DNA of 61,202 bases from Photorhabdus bodei (GCF_003287735.1 NZ_NSCM01000025.1:1-61202); one strand, 5' to 3'; positions 37,657 to 48,371 are shown, counted from the stretch's first letter. Program-made: numbers and translations. Notes: generated by a model from the letters alone, not told the origin.

Positions 37657-38382
37657 ATGGATTTTTTCAGTATTAACAACATATTAGTAAATATACCTCT
37701 GGGAAAAGGAGGGTATGATTTATCGTGGATTGAAGCGGTAGGTACGATTGCTGGCTTGTTATGTATTTGGTTTGCCAGTCAGGAGAAGATAATTAACTAT
37801 TTGTTTGGGCTAATTAATGTCACATTATTTGCGGTGATTTTCTTCCAAATTCAACTTTATGCCAGTTTATTGCTGCAATTGTTCTTCTTTGCGGCAAATA
37901 TTTATGGTTGGTATGCTTGGAGCAGGGTTAATGATCAGCAGCAGATTGAACTTAAAATACGTTGGTTAAGTTTGAATAAGGCGGTAATAATTAGTCTAAT
38001 TTCTGTGCTATTGATTGCCATTATGACTTTTAATATTGATCGAGTCTTTGGCTATCTGACTCAGATTGCCGTTACGATTATGCAAAAATTTGGCTTTAAT
38101 GTTCAGATGCCGATATTGGAGCCCGATGCATTCCCATTCTGGGATTCGACAATGACGGTGCTATCTATTGTGGCAATGATTCTGATGACTCGTAAGTATG
38201 TTGAAAACTGGCTGATATGGATGGTTATCAATGTGATAAGCGTTGTTATCTATTTCCATCAAGGCGTGCTGGCAATGTCGTTGCAGTATGTGATTCTCTT
38301 GGGCATTGCATTTAATGGCTTCCGTTTGTGGGTTCAGGCAGCCAAGGAAAACCATTCTTTGCCATTATCTCATGTGAAATAG
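37657..38382 (+). CDS. pnuC: Nicotinamide riboside transporter PnuC
   Basis: A 241-residue inner-membrane protein with seven hydrophobic segments, of E. coli PnuC length. The family motifs WIEAVGTIAGLLCIWFAS and the aromatic FFAANIYGWYAW are present. It imports nicotinamide riboside for NAD salvage and is co-regulated with nadA by NadR. Confidence 0.94.
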   Translation: MDFFSINNILVNIPLGKGGYDLSWIEAVGTIAGLLCIWFASQEKIINYLFGLINVTLFAVIFFQIQLYASLLLQLFFFAANIYGWYAWSRVNDQQQIELKIRWLSLNKAVIISLISVLLIAIMTFNIDRVFGYLTQIAVTIMQKFGFNVQMPILEPDAFPFWDSTMTVLSIVAMILMTRKYVENWLIWMVINVISVVIYFHQGVLAMSLQYVILLGIAFNGFRLWVQAAKENHSLPLSHVK

Positions 38383-38643
38383 TTTGCTAACTATGCCAGA
38401 GAATTGTTTTGTTGATTTCTGGCATATTTTTAGGTATTTACTTTGATAATTCTCATTTCTAAAGATATTTCAACCATAAGAATAGAGCTAACCACATATT
38501 GACAATATCTTGCTATGTTTTGAGTTAAGCATTGATTTATTTATTCTCTACAAAGAATATTTACAGTTTGGCTTCTAACAGTTAGATTGAAATCACAAGA
38601 TTGCTTTAATTAAATATACAAAGATGTTAGATGAGAGAGGGCT

Positions 38644-39696
38644 ATGAATTATCAGAATGATGATATAAGAATTAAAGAGATAAAAGAATTATTACCTCCT
38701 GTGGCACTACTTGAAAAATTTCCAGCAACTGAAAAGGCTGCATTTACCGTACGTAAGGCGCGTAAAACGATTCATCAAATTCTGACGGGTGAAGATGATC
38801 GTCTGTTGGTTGTGATTGGGCCATGTTCTATTCATGATCCTAAAGCAGCAATGGAATATGCCGAGCGGTTGAATGAATTGCGTGAGGAGCTGAAAGAGGA
38901 TCTGGAAGTTGTCATGCGAGTTTATTTTGAAAAACCGCGTACAACCATTGGCTGGAAAGGGTTAATTAATGATCCTCATATGAATCACAGTTTTGATATT
39001 AATGATGGTTTGCGTTTAGCTCGTCAGTTGTTACGGGATATTAATGACATGGGGCTGCCGGCTGCGGGGGAATATCTGGATATGATTTCTCCACAGTATT
39101 TAGCCGATTTGATGAGTTGGGGAGCAATTGGCGCTCGTACAACGGAATCTCAGGTCCATCGTGAGTTGGCTTCTGGCCTTTCCTGTCCGGTTGGTTTTAA
39201 AAATGGTACTGATGGTGCGATAAAAGTTGCCATTGATGCGATTAATGCAGCGGGTTCCCCTCATAGTTTCCTTTCTGTCACTAAGTGGGGACATTCCGCG
39301 ATTGTAAATACCAGCGGAAACAATGATTGTCATATTATCTTGCGTGGTGGTAAAGAACCTAATTACAGTTCCGAACATGTCGCTGCCGTGAAGCAAGATT
39401 TGGAAAAAGCCGGTTTGCCGGCAAGAATTATGATTGATTTCAGTCATGCCAATAGTTCTAAGCAATTTAAAAAGCAGATGGATGTGTGTTCAGATGTGAG
39501 TCGGCAGCTTATCGCTGGGGAGAAAGCGATTATTGGTGTCATGGTGGAAAGTCATTTGGAAGAAGGAAATCAGAATCCGGATAGCGGTCTGCCATTGGTA
39601 TATGGTAAAAGTATTACTGATGCTTGCATTGGTTGGGCTGACACTGAAATTTTGTTACGTCAATTGTCGTCGGCAATAAAAGCGCGTCGTGGCTGA
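38644..39696 (+). CDS. aroG: 3-deoxy-D-arabino-heptulosonate-7-phosphate synthase, Phe-sensitive
   Basis: The first enzyme of the shikimate pathway, 350 residues as in E. coli AroG. MNYQNDDIRIKEIKELLPPV is almost identical to E. coli. Catalytic and metal-binding segments VVIGPCSIHD, EKPRTTIGWKG, GARTTESQVHRE, KWGHSAIV and DFSHANSSKQ are present. AroG rather than AroF or AroH is chosen from the N-terminus and from the position next to gpmA. GAGAGGGC precedes the start. Confidence 0.96.
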   Translation: MNYQNDDIRIKEIKELLPPVALLEKFPATEKAAFTVRKARKTIHQILTGEDDRLLVVIGPCSIHDPKAAMEYAERLNELREELKEDLEVVMRVYFEKPRTTIGWKGLINDPHMNHSFDINDGLRLARQLLRDINDMGLPAAGEYLDMISPQYLADLMSWGAIGARTTESQVHRELASGLSCPVGFKNGTDGAIKVAIDAINAAGSPHSFLSVTKWGHSAIVNTSGNNDCHIILRGGKEPNYSSEHVAAVKQDLEKAGLPARIMIDFSHANSSKQFKKQMDVCSDVSRQLIAGEKAIIGVMVESHLEEGNQNPDSGLPLVYGKSITDACIGWADTEILLRQLSSAIKARRG

Positions 39697-39713
39697 TAAC
39701 ATTTTTCCAATGT

Positions 39714-39748
39714 AAAAAAACCGGAATCGACAACTCCGGTTTTTTATG
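39714..39748 (+). terminator. Terminator of aroG
   Basis: AAAAAAACCGGA and TCCGGTTTTTT form a stem around an eight-base loop, about 20 bases after the aroG stop. The A-rich and T-rich sides would let it work in both directions. Confidence 0.9.
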
Positions 39749-39781
39749 TTTGCTGGAAAATAGGGTGTCAGCAGTTTGTTA

Positions 39782-39907
39782 TATACCTTATGGATTTCAA
39801 GATGCATCGCGACGGCAAGGGAGTAAATCCCCGGGAGCATAGATAACTATGTGACCGGGGTGAGCGAGTGCAGCCAACAAAGAGGCAACTTGAAAGATAA
39901 CGGGTAT
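39782..39907 (+). repeat. ERIC element 3 (between aroG and gpmA)
   Basis: A 126-bp ERIC element from TATACCTTATGGATTTCAAG to GATAACGGGTATA, with the core GTGACCGGGGTGAGCGAGTG. It lies in the convergent aroG-gpmA interval, ten bases from the gpmA stop. Confidence 0.94.
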
Positions 39908-39917
39908 AGGCAATGAA

Positions 39918-40670
39918 TTATTTCGCCTTACCTTGGTTTGCTACAGCCGCGGCTTTTGCCGCGATTTCATCAGCGTTACCCAGATAGTAATGTTTGATTG
40001 GTTTCATGTTTTCGTCGAATTCATAAACCAGAGGTACTGCTGTTGGGATGTTTAGCTCAAGAATAGTTTCTTCGCTCATATTATCCAGATATTTAACCAA
40101 AGCACGCAAAGAATTACCGTGCGCTGCGATAATTACTTTTTCACCTTGAGCAACACGCGGTTTGATAACTTCTTCCCAGTAAGGGATCACGCGTTCAATA
40201 GTCGTCGCCAGGCTTTCAGTCACGGGTAACTCTTCTGGCTTCAGGTTTGCGTAACGTGGATCATGGCCTGGGAAACGTTCATCATCTTTAGTTAAATCTG
40301 GTGGGGTGATAGCAAAACCACGACGCCACAGTTTAACCTGATCATCGCCGTATTTAGCTGCGGTTTCTGATTTGTCCAAACCTTGCAGAGCACCATAATG
40401 ACGTTCATTTAGTTTCCAGCTTTTTTCAACAGGTAACCACTGTTGATCAACCTGATCCAGAATGTTCCACAGCGTATGGATAGCGCGTTTTAGCACGGAG
40501 GTGTAGGCAAAATCAAAAACAAAACCTTCTTCTTTCAACAGTTGCCCTGCTTGTTGAGCTTCGGCGCGACCTTTTTCAGATAACGCGACGTCAGTCCAGC
40601 CAGTGAAACGGTTCTCTCTGTTCCACTCGCTTTCGCCATGTCTTACCAGAACCAGTTTAGTGACAGCCAT
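39918..40670 (-). CDS. gpmA: 2,3-bisphosphoglycerate-dependent phosphoglycerate mutase
   Basis: A glycolytic enzyme of 250 residues. The phosphorylated histidine is in [18 protein letters not shown] (His11), with the second catalytic region [10 protein letters not shown] and [10 protein letters not shown]. The terminal [19 protein letters not shown] matches E. coli. TAAGGAGTTTAAGCT precedes the start. Confidence 0.97.
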   Translation of the reverse strand: MAVTKLVLVRHGESEWNRENRFTGWTDVALSEKGRAEAQQAGQLLKEEGFVFDFAYTSVLKRAIHTLWNILDQVDQQWLPVEKSWKLNERHYGALQGLDKSETAAKYGDDQVKLWRRGFAITPPDLTKDDERFPGHDPRYANLKPEELPVTESLATTIERVIPYWEEVIKPRVAQGEKVIIAAHGNSLRALVKYLDNMSEETILELNIPTAVPLVYEFDENMKPIKHYYLGNADEIAAKAAAVANQGKAK

Positions 40671-40828
40671 AGCTTAAACTCCTTAAAAATCAAACTTAAT
40701 GATAACTGAGCGCATTATATTGCCCTATGCACTAGAACAGCAATCAATAGTCTTGTTTCAAACTTTATTTGCTTGAAAAGCTGAATTTCTTGAGATTGCT
40801 GAATAGATGCCGGGCAAGTTTGACACGT

Positions 40829-41656
40829 TTATAGTGCGGTCACCAACTTGATTGGGTAAGTAAAGAACAGCAAATGAACTAAGTTGAGGGCGAAATGGAA
40901 CCCAACAGCGACCCACAGACGGCCACTCCACATCCATGCTAGCCCATATATTAATCCGGCAAGTGTAGCAAACATTATCAGTAATGGGCCGCCGGCGAAG
41001 TGTGCGCCACCAAAAATCAAAGCGGTGATGATCAGGGCAAAATAGGGATTAATCCACTGACTTAACCTCTGTTGGATATAGCCACGGAATAGCGCTTCTT
41101 CTGCCAGCGAAACGAAGAAAATATTGGCTAATATAAACATCGGTAACCATTGTGGCATGTGCAGTTCAACTGCGAGTCCTCCGAGGGCCGTTGCTATGCT
41201 TAACAATACAGGAATAACGATAGCTAAGATTATCCATGCATAAGGTCGAATTTTGGTCAGTGGTTTTGTTGTAAATAGGCTAGGCATGCAACATAACAGC
41301 AGGAAAGGAATGAGTGCTTTGTCAAAGTTGAAATACATTGAGAATGGAGCACTATGAGGGCCTACCTGAACTTTATCGAGATATTTCAGATTATTAAAAC
41401 CTGGGAGCAGATGTAGGAATAATGCCACTGCAAAGGCGAGTAATAGCAGTTCAGTTGTGATTTTAATGATGTTATTTTGTTGAAAATAGATACGTAGCGC
41501 ACCTAACAAAAAAATAATTGCAATAGTGGCGACTGCCGGATAAATCATAGTTTGTGTGACAAATCCGGTAATAACTGCGGCCAGTAGAGCAATCAGTGCA
41601 GTAGTGCGGTGTATAGCTAATAATGCCAGTGATGTAGCAAGTAAACCCCAAATCAT
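40829..41656 (-). CDS. CPBP family intramembrane glutamic endopeptidase
   Basis: A 275-residue membrane protein with seven or more hydrophobic helices. The CPBP (Abi/CAAX protease) motif EEALFRGYIQQR (about 187-198) is present, followed by FGGAHFAGG and GFHFALNLVH, which provide the conserved histidines and asparagine. The family includes prenyl-protein proteases and bacteriocin self-immunity proteins. There is no bacteriocin gene next to it, so the substrate is unknown. It stands alone on the minus strand between gpmA and modF. Confidence 0.85.
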   Translation of the reverse strand: MIWGLLATSLALLAIHRTTALIALLAAVITGFVTQTMIYPAVATIAIIFLLGALRIYFQQNNIIKITTELLLLAFAVALFLHLLPGFNNLKYLDKVQVGPHSAPFSMYFNFDKALIPFLLLCCMPSLFTTKPLTKIRPYAWIILAIVIPVLLSIATALGGLAVELHMPQWLPMFILANIFFVSLAEEALFRGYIQQRLSQWINPYFALIITALIFGGAHFAGGPLLIMFATLAGLIYGLAWMWSGRLWVAVGFHFALNLVHLLFFTYPIKLVTAL

Positions 41657-41906
41657 ATATTTCCCTTTATTTTTAACAAATTAAAAAAGGATCTGAAAAG
41701 CAGACCAAAAATTGGTGATGGATGTTATTTAGTGAGCGAAAATAATAACGCATGATAACTAAATTGCGATGTTTTTTCACTGGTCGAAGCTCTCATGCTG
41801 GTAATAATCGTTCCTTAATTCAGATTGTTTGGTCAAGGATTAATCACCTTATTAAGGTACTAATAGAAATGGCTGTGATGAAGATTGGCTAGACTCATAA
41901 GTAAGA

Positions 41907-41923
41907 TCCCCGCATAACGGGGA
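41907..41923 (-). terminator. Hairpin after modF
   Basis: TCCCCG and CGGGGA pair across CATAA, 12 bases after the modF stop. The run of T on the minus side is weak, so termination is uncertain. Confidence 0.45.
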
Positions 41924-41934
41924 ACTTTTAGAAA

Positions 41935-43410
41935 TCAATCAGAAACTTTCTCCGTTTTGTAGCGGTATAGATCACCATCAGGAATAAATATCATTCGGTG
42001 AGTAATGCATTGCGGCGCATCTTCCTGATGATGAGAAACAAACAGTAGTTGGGTATCGCCATCAGCGATCATAACATCAATAAAACGTAATACTAACTGG
42101 CGGTTGAGTGGATCAAGCCCCTGGAGAGGTTCATCAAGGATTAATAAAGCCGGATGTTTAACCAGTGCGCGAGCTATCAGAACAAGTCGTTGTTGTCCCC
42201 ATGAAAGGCTGTGAAACGGGCCGTTGGCAATCTGAACAGATAATCCCAATAAAGCCAGCCATTCATCAGCAAGTTGCTGCTGGCGATCTGATACTGTCTG
42301 ATAAAGACCAATTGAATCGAAGAAACCGGACAGAATCACATTACGAACGCTGGTGCTGACACGATATTCCAGATGAATGCTGTTGCTAATATAGCCAATA
42401 TGGCGTTTGATATCCCAAATGGTTTCGCCGCTACCGCGTTGACGGCCAAACAGGATCAGCTCATTACTGTAGCCTTGAGGATGATCTCCGGTAATCAGAC
42501 TCAGAAGCGTTGATTTTCCGGCACCATTTGGGCCAATAATTTGCCAATGTTCACCTGAATTCACTTGCCAATCTAGCCCATGCAAAATTGGCTGATCATT
42601 ATACTGAACGATACCATTACGTAGGATAATCAGCGGTTGATCGGGCGGTAGCTGATTATCGACAGGAAATTCATCTGTTTCAGGTAAATGAATACCGTTC
42701 AGTTTTTCACTGTGTGCCAGTTGAGCCACCAAGGAATCTGCCATCACTTTTTCTTTGGTGCCAACAGAGGTTAGCTGGCAATCCGCTAGTACGCCAATCT
42801 GATCAACAAAATCTGGGATTTCACTGAACCGGTTAAGGATAAGTACCAAAACGATTCCTTTTGATGACAATTTTTCCAGTAATTCAGCGAGTTGACCACG
42901 GGAAAATAGATCAAGACCATTAAAAGGTTCATCCAGAATCAGCAAATCAGGTGAAGCCATCAGTGCCTGGCAAAGTAATGTCTTGTGGGTTTCACCAGTA
43001 GAAAGATATTTAAAACGACGGGAAAGTAGATCCATAATACCGAACTGTTTCGCCAGTTCCAGGCAAAGTTCATTATCTTTATGATAAAGCTGGATAATTT
43101 CTGCCGCAGTGCGGCCGGTATCATCTTCATCATCACTGAGCATATCAGTATTATTGCGTTGCCATTCTTCTTCCGTCAGTTTTTGTAATTGTTCTAGAGA
43201 GACGCGGGCGCACCTGCGAAATGAGCAATTTTGTTCGCCGGAAAGTAGGACTAATTCATTTGAAAGCGCACGGGCCAATGATGATTTTCCGCTACCATTA
43301 GCGCCAATAAAAGCCCAATTTTCGCCAGAGGCTATTTTTAGTGATGATAACTGCAAGGTACGAGTATCACTTAAACGGAAACAGCCTTGCGTTATTTGCA
43401 ATTCAGACAT
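41935..43410 (-). CDS. modF: Molybdate-linked double ABC ATPase ModF
   Basis: A 491-residue cytoplasmic protein with two ABC domains and no membrane part. Domain 1 has GANGSGKSSLA, LSTGETHK and LLILDEPFNGLD; domain 2 has GPNGAGKSTLLS, SLSWGQQRLVLIARAL and LLILDEPLQGLD. E. coli ModF (once called PhrA) is encoded with modE, but its role is not settled. It follows modE on the minus strand with a 176-bp gap. Confidence 0.92.
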   Translation of the reverse strand: MSELQITQGCFRLSDTRTLQLSSLKIASGENWAFIGANGSGKSSLARALSNELVLLSGEQNCSFRRCARVSLEQLQKLTEEEWQRNNTDMLSDDEDDTGRTAAEIIQLYHKDNELCLELAKQFGIMDLLSRRFKYLSTGETHKTLLCQALMASPDLLILDEPFNGLDLFSRGQLAELLEKLSSKGIVLVLILNRFSEIPDFVDQIGVLADCQLTSVGTKEKVMADSLVAQLAHSEKLNGIHLPETDEFPVDNQLPPDQPLIILRNGIVQYNDQPILHGLDWQVNSGEHWQIIGPNGAGKSTLLSLITGDHPQGYSNELILFGRQRGSGETIWDIKRHIGYISNSIHLEYRVSTSVRNVILSGFFDSIGLYQTVSDRQQQLADEWLALLGLSVQIANGPFHSLSWGQQRLVLIARALVKHPALLILDEPLQGLDPLNRQLVLRFIDVMIADGDTQLLFVSHHQEDAPQCITHRMIFIPDGDLYRYKTEKVSD

Positions 43411-43586
43411 CTTTTATTCCTTTTTAAGCAACGCAAATATCTTTCCACAAATAAGCGGAATGCCGCGGAATGTCAATATTAACTTTTAATTAACATTTAA
43501 TATCGGACACTAGGGGATGTGTAAGGTACATAACACCATAATATTCCTGGATATTTCGAATTATTCAGTGATAATAGAGTCAATTC

Positions 43587-44378
43587 TTAACACAGAGTTG
43601 CAATAATTACTTGGTCAGCATTAAAAAGTGCAGTGATTTTATCTCCAGAATGTAGTTTCAGGTTATTTGCTTCTTGATTGGGCAGAGTAGAACAGAGGAT
43701 TTCACCGCCATCAAGAACAATAATAATTTCTGTGTTCTCTTCGCTCGTTTCAATTTTACTGATAAGCCCTGTCAGGGCATTGTCGAAATGACCGATAGAG
43801 AACGGCTCTTTAGTGAGTTTTACCCAAGGTGCTTTAATGAGCGCCAATACCTCTTTACCTTTTACCAAGCCAAGACGGTTAGCGCTTTGTTCTGTTAATG
43901 CCGCATTCAGTGATGTTTGACCATCTGTCAGCAAGATGCGGATATGTTGCTGCACCTGATTATGGTCACGGTCAGTAATTGTGCCAAAGAATTGGTTACG
44001 GGCGCTGGTTTGCAGAGAAAAACGGGAAATGGCCGCTAACAGACTGTCGAGGGGAAGTTGGTCATCTTTTAGCTCATCAAAGGCTTTTTGCTGAATTTGT
44101 GTCAGTAGATCGTAAAGTTGCAATAGACGTTCGCCATAATGGGTAAGATTTGTCCCGCCTCCTCCTTTACCACCGGTAGCACGGTCTACCAGTATTTCGT
44201 CTGCTAGCTGATTCATTTCGTTAATTGCGTCCCAAGCGCTTTTATAACTGATGCCGGCCAGTTTTGCTCCCTGACTGATAGAACCCGTTGTTTTAATCTG
44301 TTTTAGTAATAATATTCGCCGTGGATCCGCGAATAACCGTTGTTGTAATTTCAGTGTCAGTAGAATTTCGGCTTGCAT
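43587..44378 (-). CDS. modE: Molybdate-responsive transcription regulator ModE
   Basis: A 263-residue regulator with an N-terminal winged helix (about 1-110; GSISQGAKLAGISYKSAWDA is the DNA-binding helix and GGKGGGGTNLTHYG the wing). Two C-terminal molybdate-binding TOBE/Mop domains follow (SARNQFFGTI and LGLVKGKEVLALIKAPWVKL). Molybdate-loaded ModE represses modABC, whose promoter carries a matching palindrome. Confidence 0.95.
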   Translation of the reverse strand: MQAEILLTLKLQQRLFADPRRILLLKQIKTTGSISQGAKLAGISYKSAWDAINEMNQLADEILVDRATGGKGGGGTNLTHYGERLLQLYDLLTQIQQKAFDELKDDQLPLDSLLAAISRFSLQTSARNQFFGTITDRDHNQVQQHIRILLTDGQTSLNAALTEQSANRLGLVKGKEVLALIKAPWVKLTKEPFSIGHFDNALTGLISKIETSEENTEIIIVLDGGEILCSTLPNQEANNLKLHSGDKITALFNADQVIIATLC

Positions 44379-44560
44379 GATAGTTTTTTTTAGTAAATAT
44401 AATCGTAAATTTTGATAGGCTAACCCGAAAAACGCACGTTTAGCCGGTTACTGTTGTCTGTCTTTGTCTAGAATGGTACTAATTATAGCGGTATTACCCG
44501 CTATGGTTAAAAATGTGTTATGTTGCTGGCTCATTTAATGAGCCATTGTGTGAGGCTACC

Positions 44561-44695
44561 ATGTTTGAGTTGATTAAAAGTATGGCTTTCGCCCTGGTCA
44601 TGGTACCGGTAGTGACGGCCGGAATTTTAGGTTTAATTTATGGTCTTGGGGAACTGTTTAATCTCGTTTCCCGTATTGGTCGTTCTGAAAAGTAA
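44561..44695 (+). CDS. acrZ: AcrAB-TolC efflux accessory protein AcrZ
   Basis: A 44-residue single-helix membrane protein beginning [20 protein letters not shown] and continuing [11 protein letters not shown], matching E. coli AcrZ (49 residues). AcrZ binds AcrB and widens its drug spectrum. The start at 44561 is chosen by homology; a longer frame from 44513 is not conserved. It lies between divergent modE and modABC, as in E. coli. Confidence 0.92.
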   Translation: MFELIKSMAFALVMVPVVTAGILGLIYGLGELFNLVSRIGRSEK

Positions 44696-44888
44696 AACTA
44701 ATATTTCTTTTACACCAGATGCTATTCTGATTACCCGGTGATTAACCGGGTAATTTGTCTTAATTAATCATAATCAATTCCATTTTATTCATTTGGCTTT
44801 CCTATTACAGTATTTTACTTCGAATTAAATTAGATAGTAAAAGTTGCTCACAATTTGCCGATTAATATTGGAACACTCTTCCAATTGA

Positions 44889-44909
44889 CGTTATATCTTG
44901 TTATACACG
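44889..44909. promoter_or_regulatory. Putative ModE-binding palindrome upstream of modA
   Basis: CGTTATATCTTGTTATACACG is an imperfect palindrome with two GTTATA half sites, 35 bp before the modA start. E. coli ModE sites are similar CGTTATAT-type palindromes. Confidence 0.55.
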
Positions 44910-44943
44910 ATGAACTAATAGGTAAGAAGCAGGTGGAAAACAA

Positions 44944-45714
44944 ATGAAAAAGAGTTTTGGCAAACTGCTAGTCGGCGTTGTCGTTTCTTTTGCTTTAACG
45001 TGGCAAGCGTGGGCTACGGAAAAAGTCACGTTATTCGCTGCCGCCTCGTTGACTAATGCACTTGATGATATTGCGGCGCTGTATAAGCGAGAGAAAAAAG
45101 GTGAAGTGGTGGCTTCTTATGCCGCCTCTTCCATTTTGGCTCGCCAGATTGAGCAAGGTGCGCCGGCGGATATTTTTATTTCCGCTGATCAACAGTGGAT
45201 GAATTATGTTGCCGGGAAGAAACTGATTATTGATGAAACTCGGTTGACTATGTTGGGCAATCAACTCGTTCTGATTGCACCGAAAGCGAGTAAACTCAAT
45301 AAAGTTGATATTAATAAAGAAACCAAATGGAAATCCTTATTAGAGGACGGTCGTCTTGCTGTTGGTGATCCAGATCATGTTCCAGTGGGTATTTACGCTA
45401 AAGAGTCTCTGCAATATTTAGCAGCATGGGAGAAGGTTAATCCTCTGCTGGCGCGTACCAGCAATGTGCGCAGTGGTTTGGCGCTGGTGGAACGTGCTGA
45501 AGCCCCATTGGGCATTGTTTATGGTTCGGATGCCGTTGCCAGTGATAAAGTCAAAGTGGTGGGGATTTTCCCGGCAGAGAGCCACAAACCGATTGAATAC
45601 CCAATGGCGATTATCAAAGATCATAGTAATCCCACCGTTCTCGATTTTTATGAATATTTGAAAACCCCTAAAGCCGTTGAAATTTTTAAACGTTATGGTT
45701 TTCACCCACTTTAG
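44944..45714 (+). CDS. modA: Molybdate ABC transporter substrate-binding protein
   Basis: Periplasmic molybdate-binding protein, 256 residues. A signal peptide ends at WQAWATEKV (about residue 24). The oxyanion-binding serines and threonines lie in FAAASLTNALDDI and YAASSILARQIEQGAPADIF. AATAGGTAAGAAGCAGGTGG precedes the start. First gene of modABC. Confidence 0.96.
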   Translation: MKKSFGKLLVGVVVSFALTWQAWATEKVTLFAAASLTNALDDIAALYKREKKGEVVASYAASSILARQIEQGAPADIFISADQQWMNYVAGKKLIIDETRLTMLGNQLVLIAPKASKLNKVDINKETKWKSLLEDGRLAVGDPDHVPVGIYAKESLQYLAAWEKVNPLLARTSNVRSGLALVERAEAPLGIVYGSDAVASDKVKVVGIFPAESHKPIEYPMAIIKDHSNPTVLDFYEYLKTPKAVEIFKRYGFHPL

Positions 45715-45725
45715 GAATAAATTTT

Positions 45726-46424
45726 TTGGCGATGTTGAGTGAATACGAATGGCAAGCCATCATCTTGAGCCTGAAAGTGTCCGGTATGGCAGTGTTACTT
45801 AGTCTGCCATTTGGGATCTTGATGGCATGGATTCTTGCTCGTTTCCAGTTTCCCGGTAAATCATTACTTGACAGCATTATCCATCTGCCGCTGGTGTTAC
45901 CACCCGTGGTAGTGGGTTATTTGCTGCTGATCAGTATGGGACGTCGTGGATTTATCGGTGAATGGTTATATGACTGGTTTGGCATCAGCTTTGCGTTCAG
46001 TTGGCGTGGTGCTGCGCTGGCTTCTGCTATTGTTGCTTTTCCGTTGATGGTCAGGGCGATACGTCTGGCGCTGGAAGGTGTTGATCGGCGACTGGAACAG
46101 GCTGCTCGTACTTTGGGTGCGAATCCGTTGAAAGTATTTTTTACTATCACATTGCCGCTCTCTTTGCCTGGGATTATTGTGGGCACTGTGTTGGCATTTG
46201 CCCGTTCATTGGGTGAATTTGGCGCAACTATCACTTTTGTATCCAATATTCCAGGCGAAACGCGGACGATCCCTCTGGCAATGTATACCTTGATTGAAAC
46301 ACCTGGAGCAGAAACGGCTGCGGCTCGTTTGTGCATCATTGCCATTATTCTAGCGTTGATGTCACTGATGGTTTCTGAATGGCTAACCCGTTGGGGAAGG
46401 AGACGTTTGGGAGCAACATGTTAG
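45726..46424 (+). CDS. modB: Molybdate ABC transporter permease
   Basis: A 232-residue membrane protein with five or six helices. The EAA-like coupling loop is [20 protein letters not shown], followed by [19 protein letters not shown], the molybdate/sulfate permease signature. The start may be this ATG or the GTT-preceded in-frame codon nearby; the E. coli start corresponds to [10 protein letters not shown]. It overlaps modC by seven bases. Confidence 0.95.
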   Translation: MAMLSEYEWQAIILSLKVSGMAVLLSLPFGILMAWILARFQFPGKSLLDSIIHLPLVLPPVVVGYLLLISMGRRGFIGEWLYDWFGISFAFSWRGAALASAIVAFPLMVRAIRLALEGVDRRLEQAARTLGANPLKVFFTITLPLSLPGIIVGTVLAFARSLGEFGATITFVSNIPGETRTIPLAMYTLIETPGAETAAARLCIIAIILALMSLMVSEWLTRWGRRRLGATC

Positions 46425-47482
46425 AGCTAGATTTTGAGCAACAACTTGGTGATCTTCATTTACAGGTCAATACACAGCTACCCACTGAGGGGATCACGGC
46501 TGTTTTTGGTCTTTCAGGCGCTGGGAAAACTTCACTGATAAATGTTATTGCCGGCTTGATACGCCCGCAGAAAGGGCGGATTGCCCTTAATGATCATGTG
46601 TTGGTGGATATTGGAAAAGGTATCTGCTTGCCATCAGAGCAGCGTCGTATAGGCTATGTTTTTCAGGATGCCCGGCTTTTTCCTCACTATCGAGTAAAAG
46701 GTAATCTCCAATACGGGATCTCTCCGGAGATGAAGCCAGAATTTGATAGCATTGTTAGTTTGCTAGGAATTGGGCACTTACTATCACGTTTTCCTCTTAC
46801 CTTGTCCGGCGGTGAAAAGCAGCGGGTTGCTATTGGTCGTGCTTTATTGACGGCACCGGATCTGTTGTTAATGGATGAACCGTTGGCATCGCTGGATCTC
46901 CCCCGTAAAAGAGAACTACTGCCTTATCTTGAAAAGCTTTCTGAAGAGGTCAACATCCCGATTTTATATGTCAGCCATAATCTGGATGAGATTCTTCGTC
47001 TGGCAGAAAATGTACTCGTCATGGATAACGGAAAAGTCAGGGCAACGGGAAAATTGGAAGAGGTTTGGTCCAGTAGTGCATTACGTCTTTGGTTACAAAA
47101 AGAGACGCTTAGCAGTATTCTGAATGTTTCAATGGTTGAACACCATAATCGTTATGAAATGACAGCGGTGGCATTAGCTGACCAGGCTTTATGGTTGCCG
47201 AAAATTGATGTTCAACCGGGAACCGATTTGCGTATCAGAATAGATGCTTCAGATGTTTCATTAGTACTGGAACCTCCTCGCGGCAGTAGTATCCGTAATA
47301 TTTTAGCGGTGAAAGTGGTTGAGTTCTTTGATGATGATGGACACATTGATGTCAAATTGGTGTTGAGTGGCCACTATTTATGGGCAAGGATCACTCCGTG
47401 GGCAAGGGATGAACTTAATTTGCGGTCTGGGCAGTGGCTTTATGCTCAGATAAAAAGTGTTTCTCTTAATCGGCAACTGTAG
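46418..47482 (+). CDS. modC: Molybdate ABC transporter ATP-binding protein
   Basis: A 354-residue ATPase. Walker A is [13 protein letters not shown], the signature [16 protein letters not shown], Walker [13 protein letters not shown] and the switch His in VSHNLDE. A C-terminal TOBE domain (about 290-350) has [16 protein letters not shown] and the ending [10 protein letters not shown]. The start at 46418 matches E. coli MLELNFSQ; the frame open from 46379 overlaps modB in a non-conserved way. Confidence 0.95.
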   Translation: MLELDFEQQLGDLHLQVNTQLPTEGITAVFGLSGAGKTSLINVIAGLIRPQKGRIALNDHVLVDIGKGICLPSEQRRIGYVFQDARLFPHYRVKGNLQYGISPEMKPEFDSIVSLLGIGHLLSRFPLTLSGGEKQRVAIGRALLTAPDLLLMDEPLASLDLPRKRELLPYLEKLSEEVNIPILYVSHNLDEILRLAENVLVMDNGKVRATGKLEEVWSSSALRLWLQKETLSSILNVSMVEHHNRYEMTAVALADQALWLPKIDVQPGTDLRIRIDASDVSLVLEPPRGSSIRNILAVKVVEFFDDDGHIDVKLVLSGHYLWARITPWARDELNLRSGQWLYAQIKSVSLNRQL

Positions 47483-47552
47483 TCTCTGCTATAAATAACA
47501 ACGGGGAGCTTATCGGAGGGTTCCCCGGACAGTCATTTTGTCAGACAAGCAA

Positions 47553-48371
47553 TTAAAGGACATACTTGCGAATAACTTCGGCAATACCTGGCTGAGTATT
47601 ATCCAGTGTTACCAGATCGGCTTGTTCTTTAATCGCATCCACACTGTTACCCATGGCGACACCGAGTCCGGCGGCTTTCAGCATGCTCAGATCATTAAAG
47701 TTATCACCAAAAGCAATGACATCTTTCATCTTCATTCCCTGTGATTCAACCCACTGTTTCAAGCGCGTACCTTTACTGTTACCTTTCTTGGTAATATCCA
47801 CTTGATCGAACCATGACCATTCACACGAAAGACCTGTGTCATTTGCGATTTGTGCAGTCACTTCCCGCAGTTTTGCCAAATCAGGAGAACAGGTTGCAAA
47901 TTTCCAGATAGACTGTACTTCGTCAATAGCATGTTGAAAGCTATTAACATGTCGCATGGTTGGGCGTTGAGATTCAGGTAGGGTTTCAGACCATTTTATG
48001 GTACGGACAACTGTGTCATACGGTTCTTCATATAACATGGCATCATCTACATACATCAGACGGTGAATATCTGTGTTTTTTAAGTGGGTGAGAACTTTTA
48101 TAGCTTCCTGAGTTGACAGTGGGTCTGAGGCTAAGACTTTCTTTTCATGGCAATCATACAGATAAGTACCATTACAGCAGATGGCAGGAGTGTCGAGTTG
48201 CAAAGCCTGATAAAAAGGGTGGATAGCAACATGATGACGACCAGTGGCAATTAGCACCTTAATACCAGCTTTACGTGCTTCATTTAGTACAATGAGTGAT
48301 TCTGGCAGGATATTTTTTTGAGGATTGAGTAGTGTACCATCCAGATCCAGTGCAATGATGCGATATGACAT
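47553..48371 (-). CDS. ybhA: HAD-superfamily phosphatase YbhA (pyridoxal phosphatase)
   Basis: A 272-residue Cof-type HAD phosphatase. The nucleophile motif is ALDLDGTLLNPQ (Asp9 and Asp11), motif II is VLIATGRH, and motif IV is VIAFGDNFNDLSML. E. coli YbhA dephosphorylates pyridoxal phosphate and other sugar phosphates. It is convergent with modC, as in E. coli. Confidence 0.94.
   Translation of the reverse strand: MSYRIIALDLDGTLLNPQKNILPESLIVLNEARKAGIKVLIATGRHHVAIHPFYQALQLDTPAICCNGTYLYDCHEKKVLASDPLSTQEAIKVLTHLKNTDIHRLMYVDDAMLYEEPYDTVVRTIKWSETLPESQRPTMRHVNSFQHAIDEVQSIWKFATCSPDLAKLREVTAQIANDTGLSCEWSWFDQVDITKKGNSKGTRLKQWVESQGMKMKDVIAFGDNFNDLSMLKAAGLGVAMGNSVDAIKEQADLVTLDNTQPGIAEVIRKYVL

Noticed and set aside
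41935..43410. modF as a DNA photolyase-related gene (old name phrA)
   Set aside because: The sequence is a double ABC ATPase; no photolyase domain is present.
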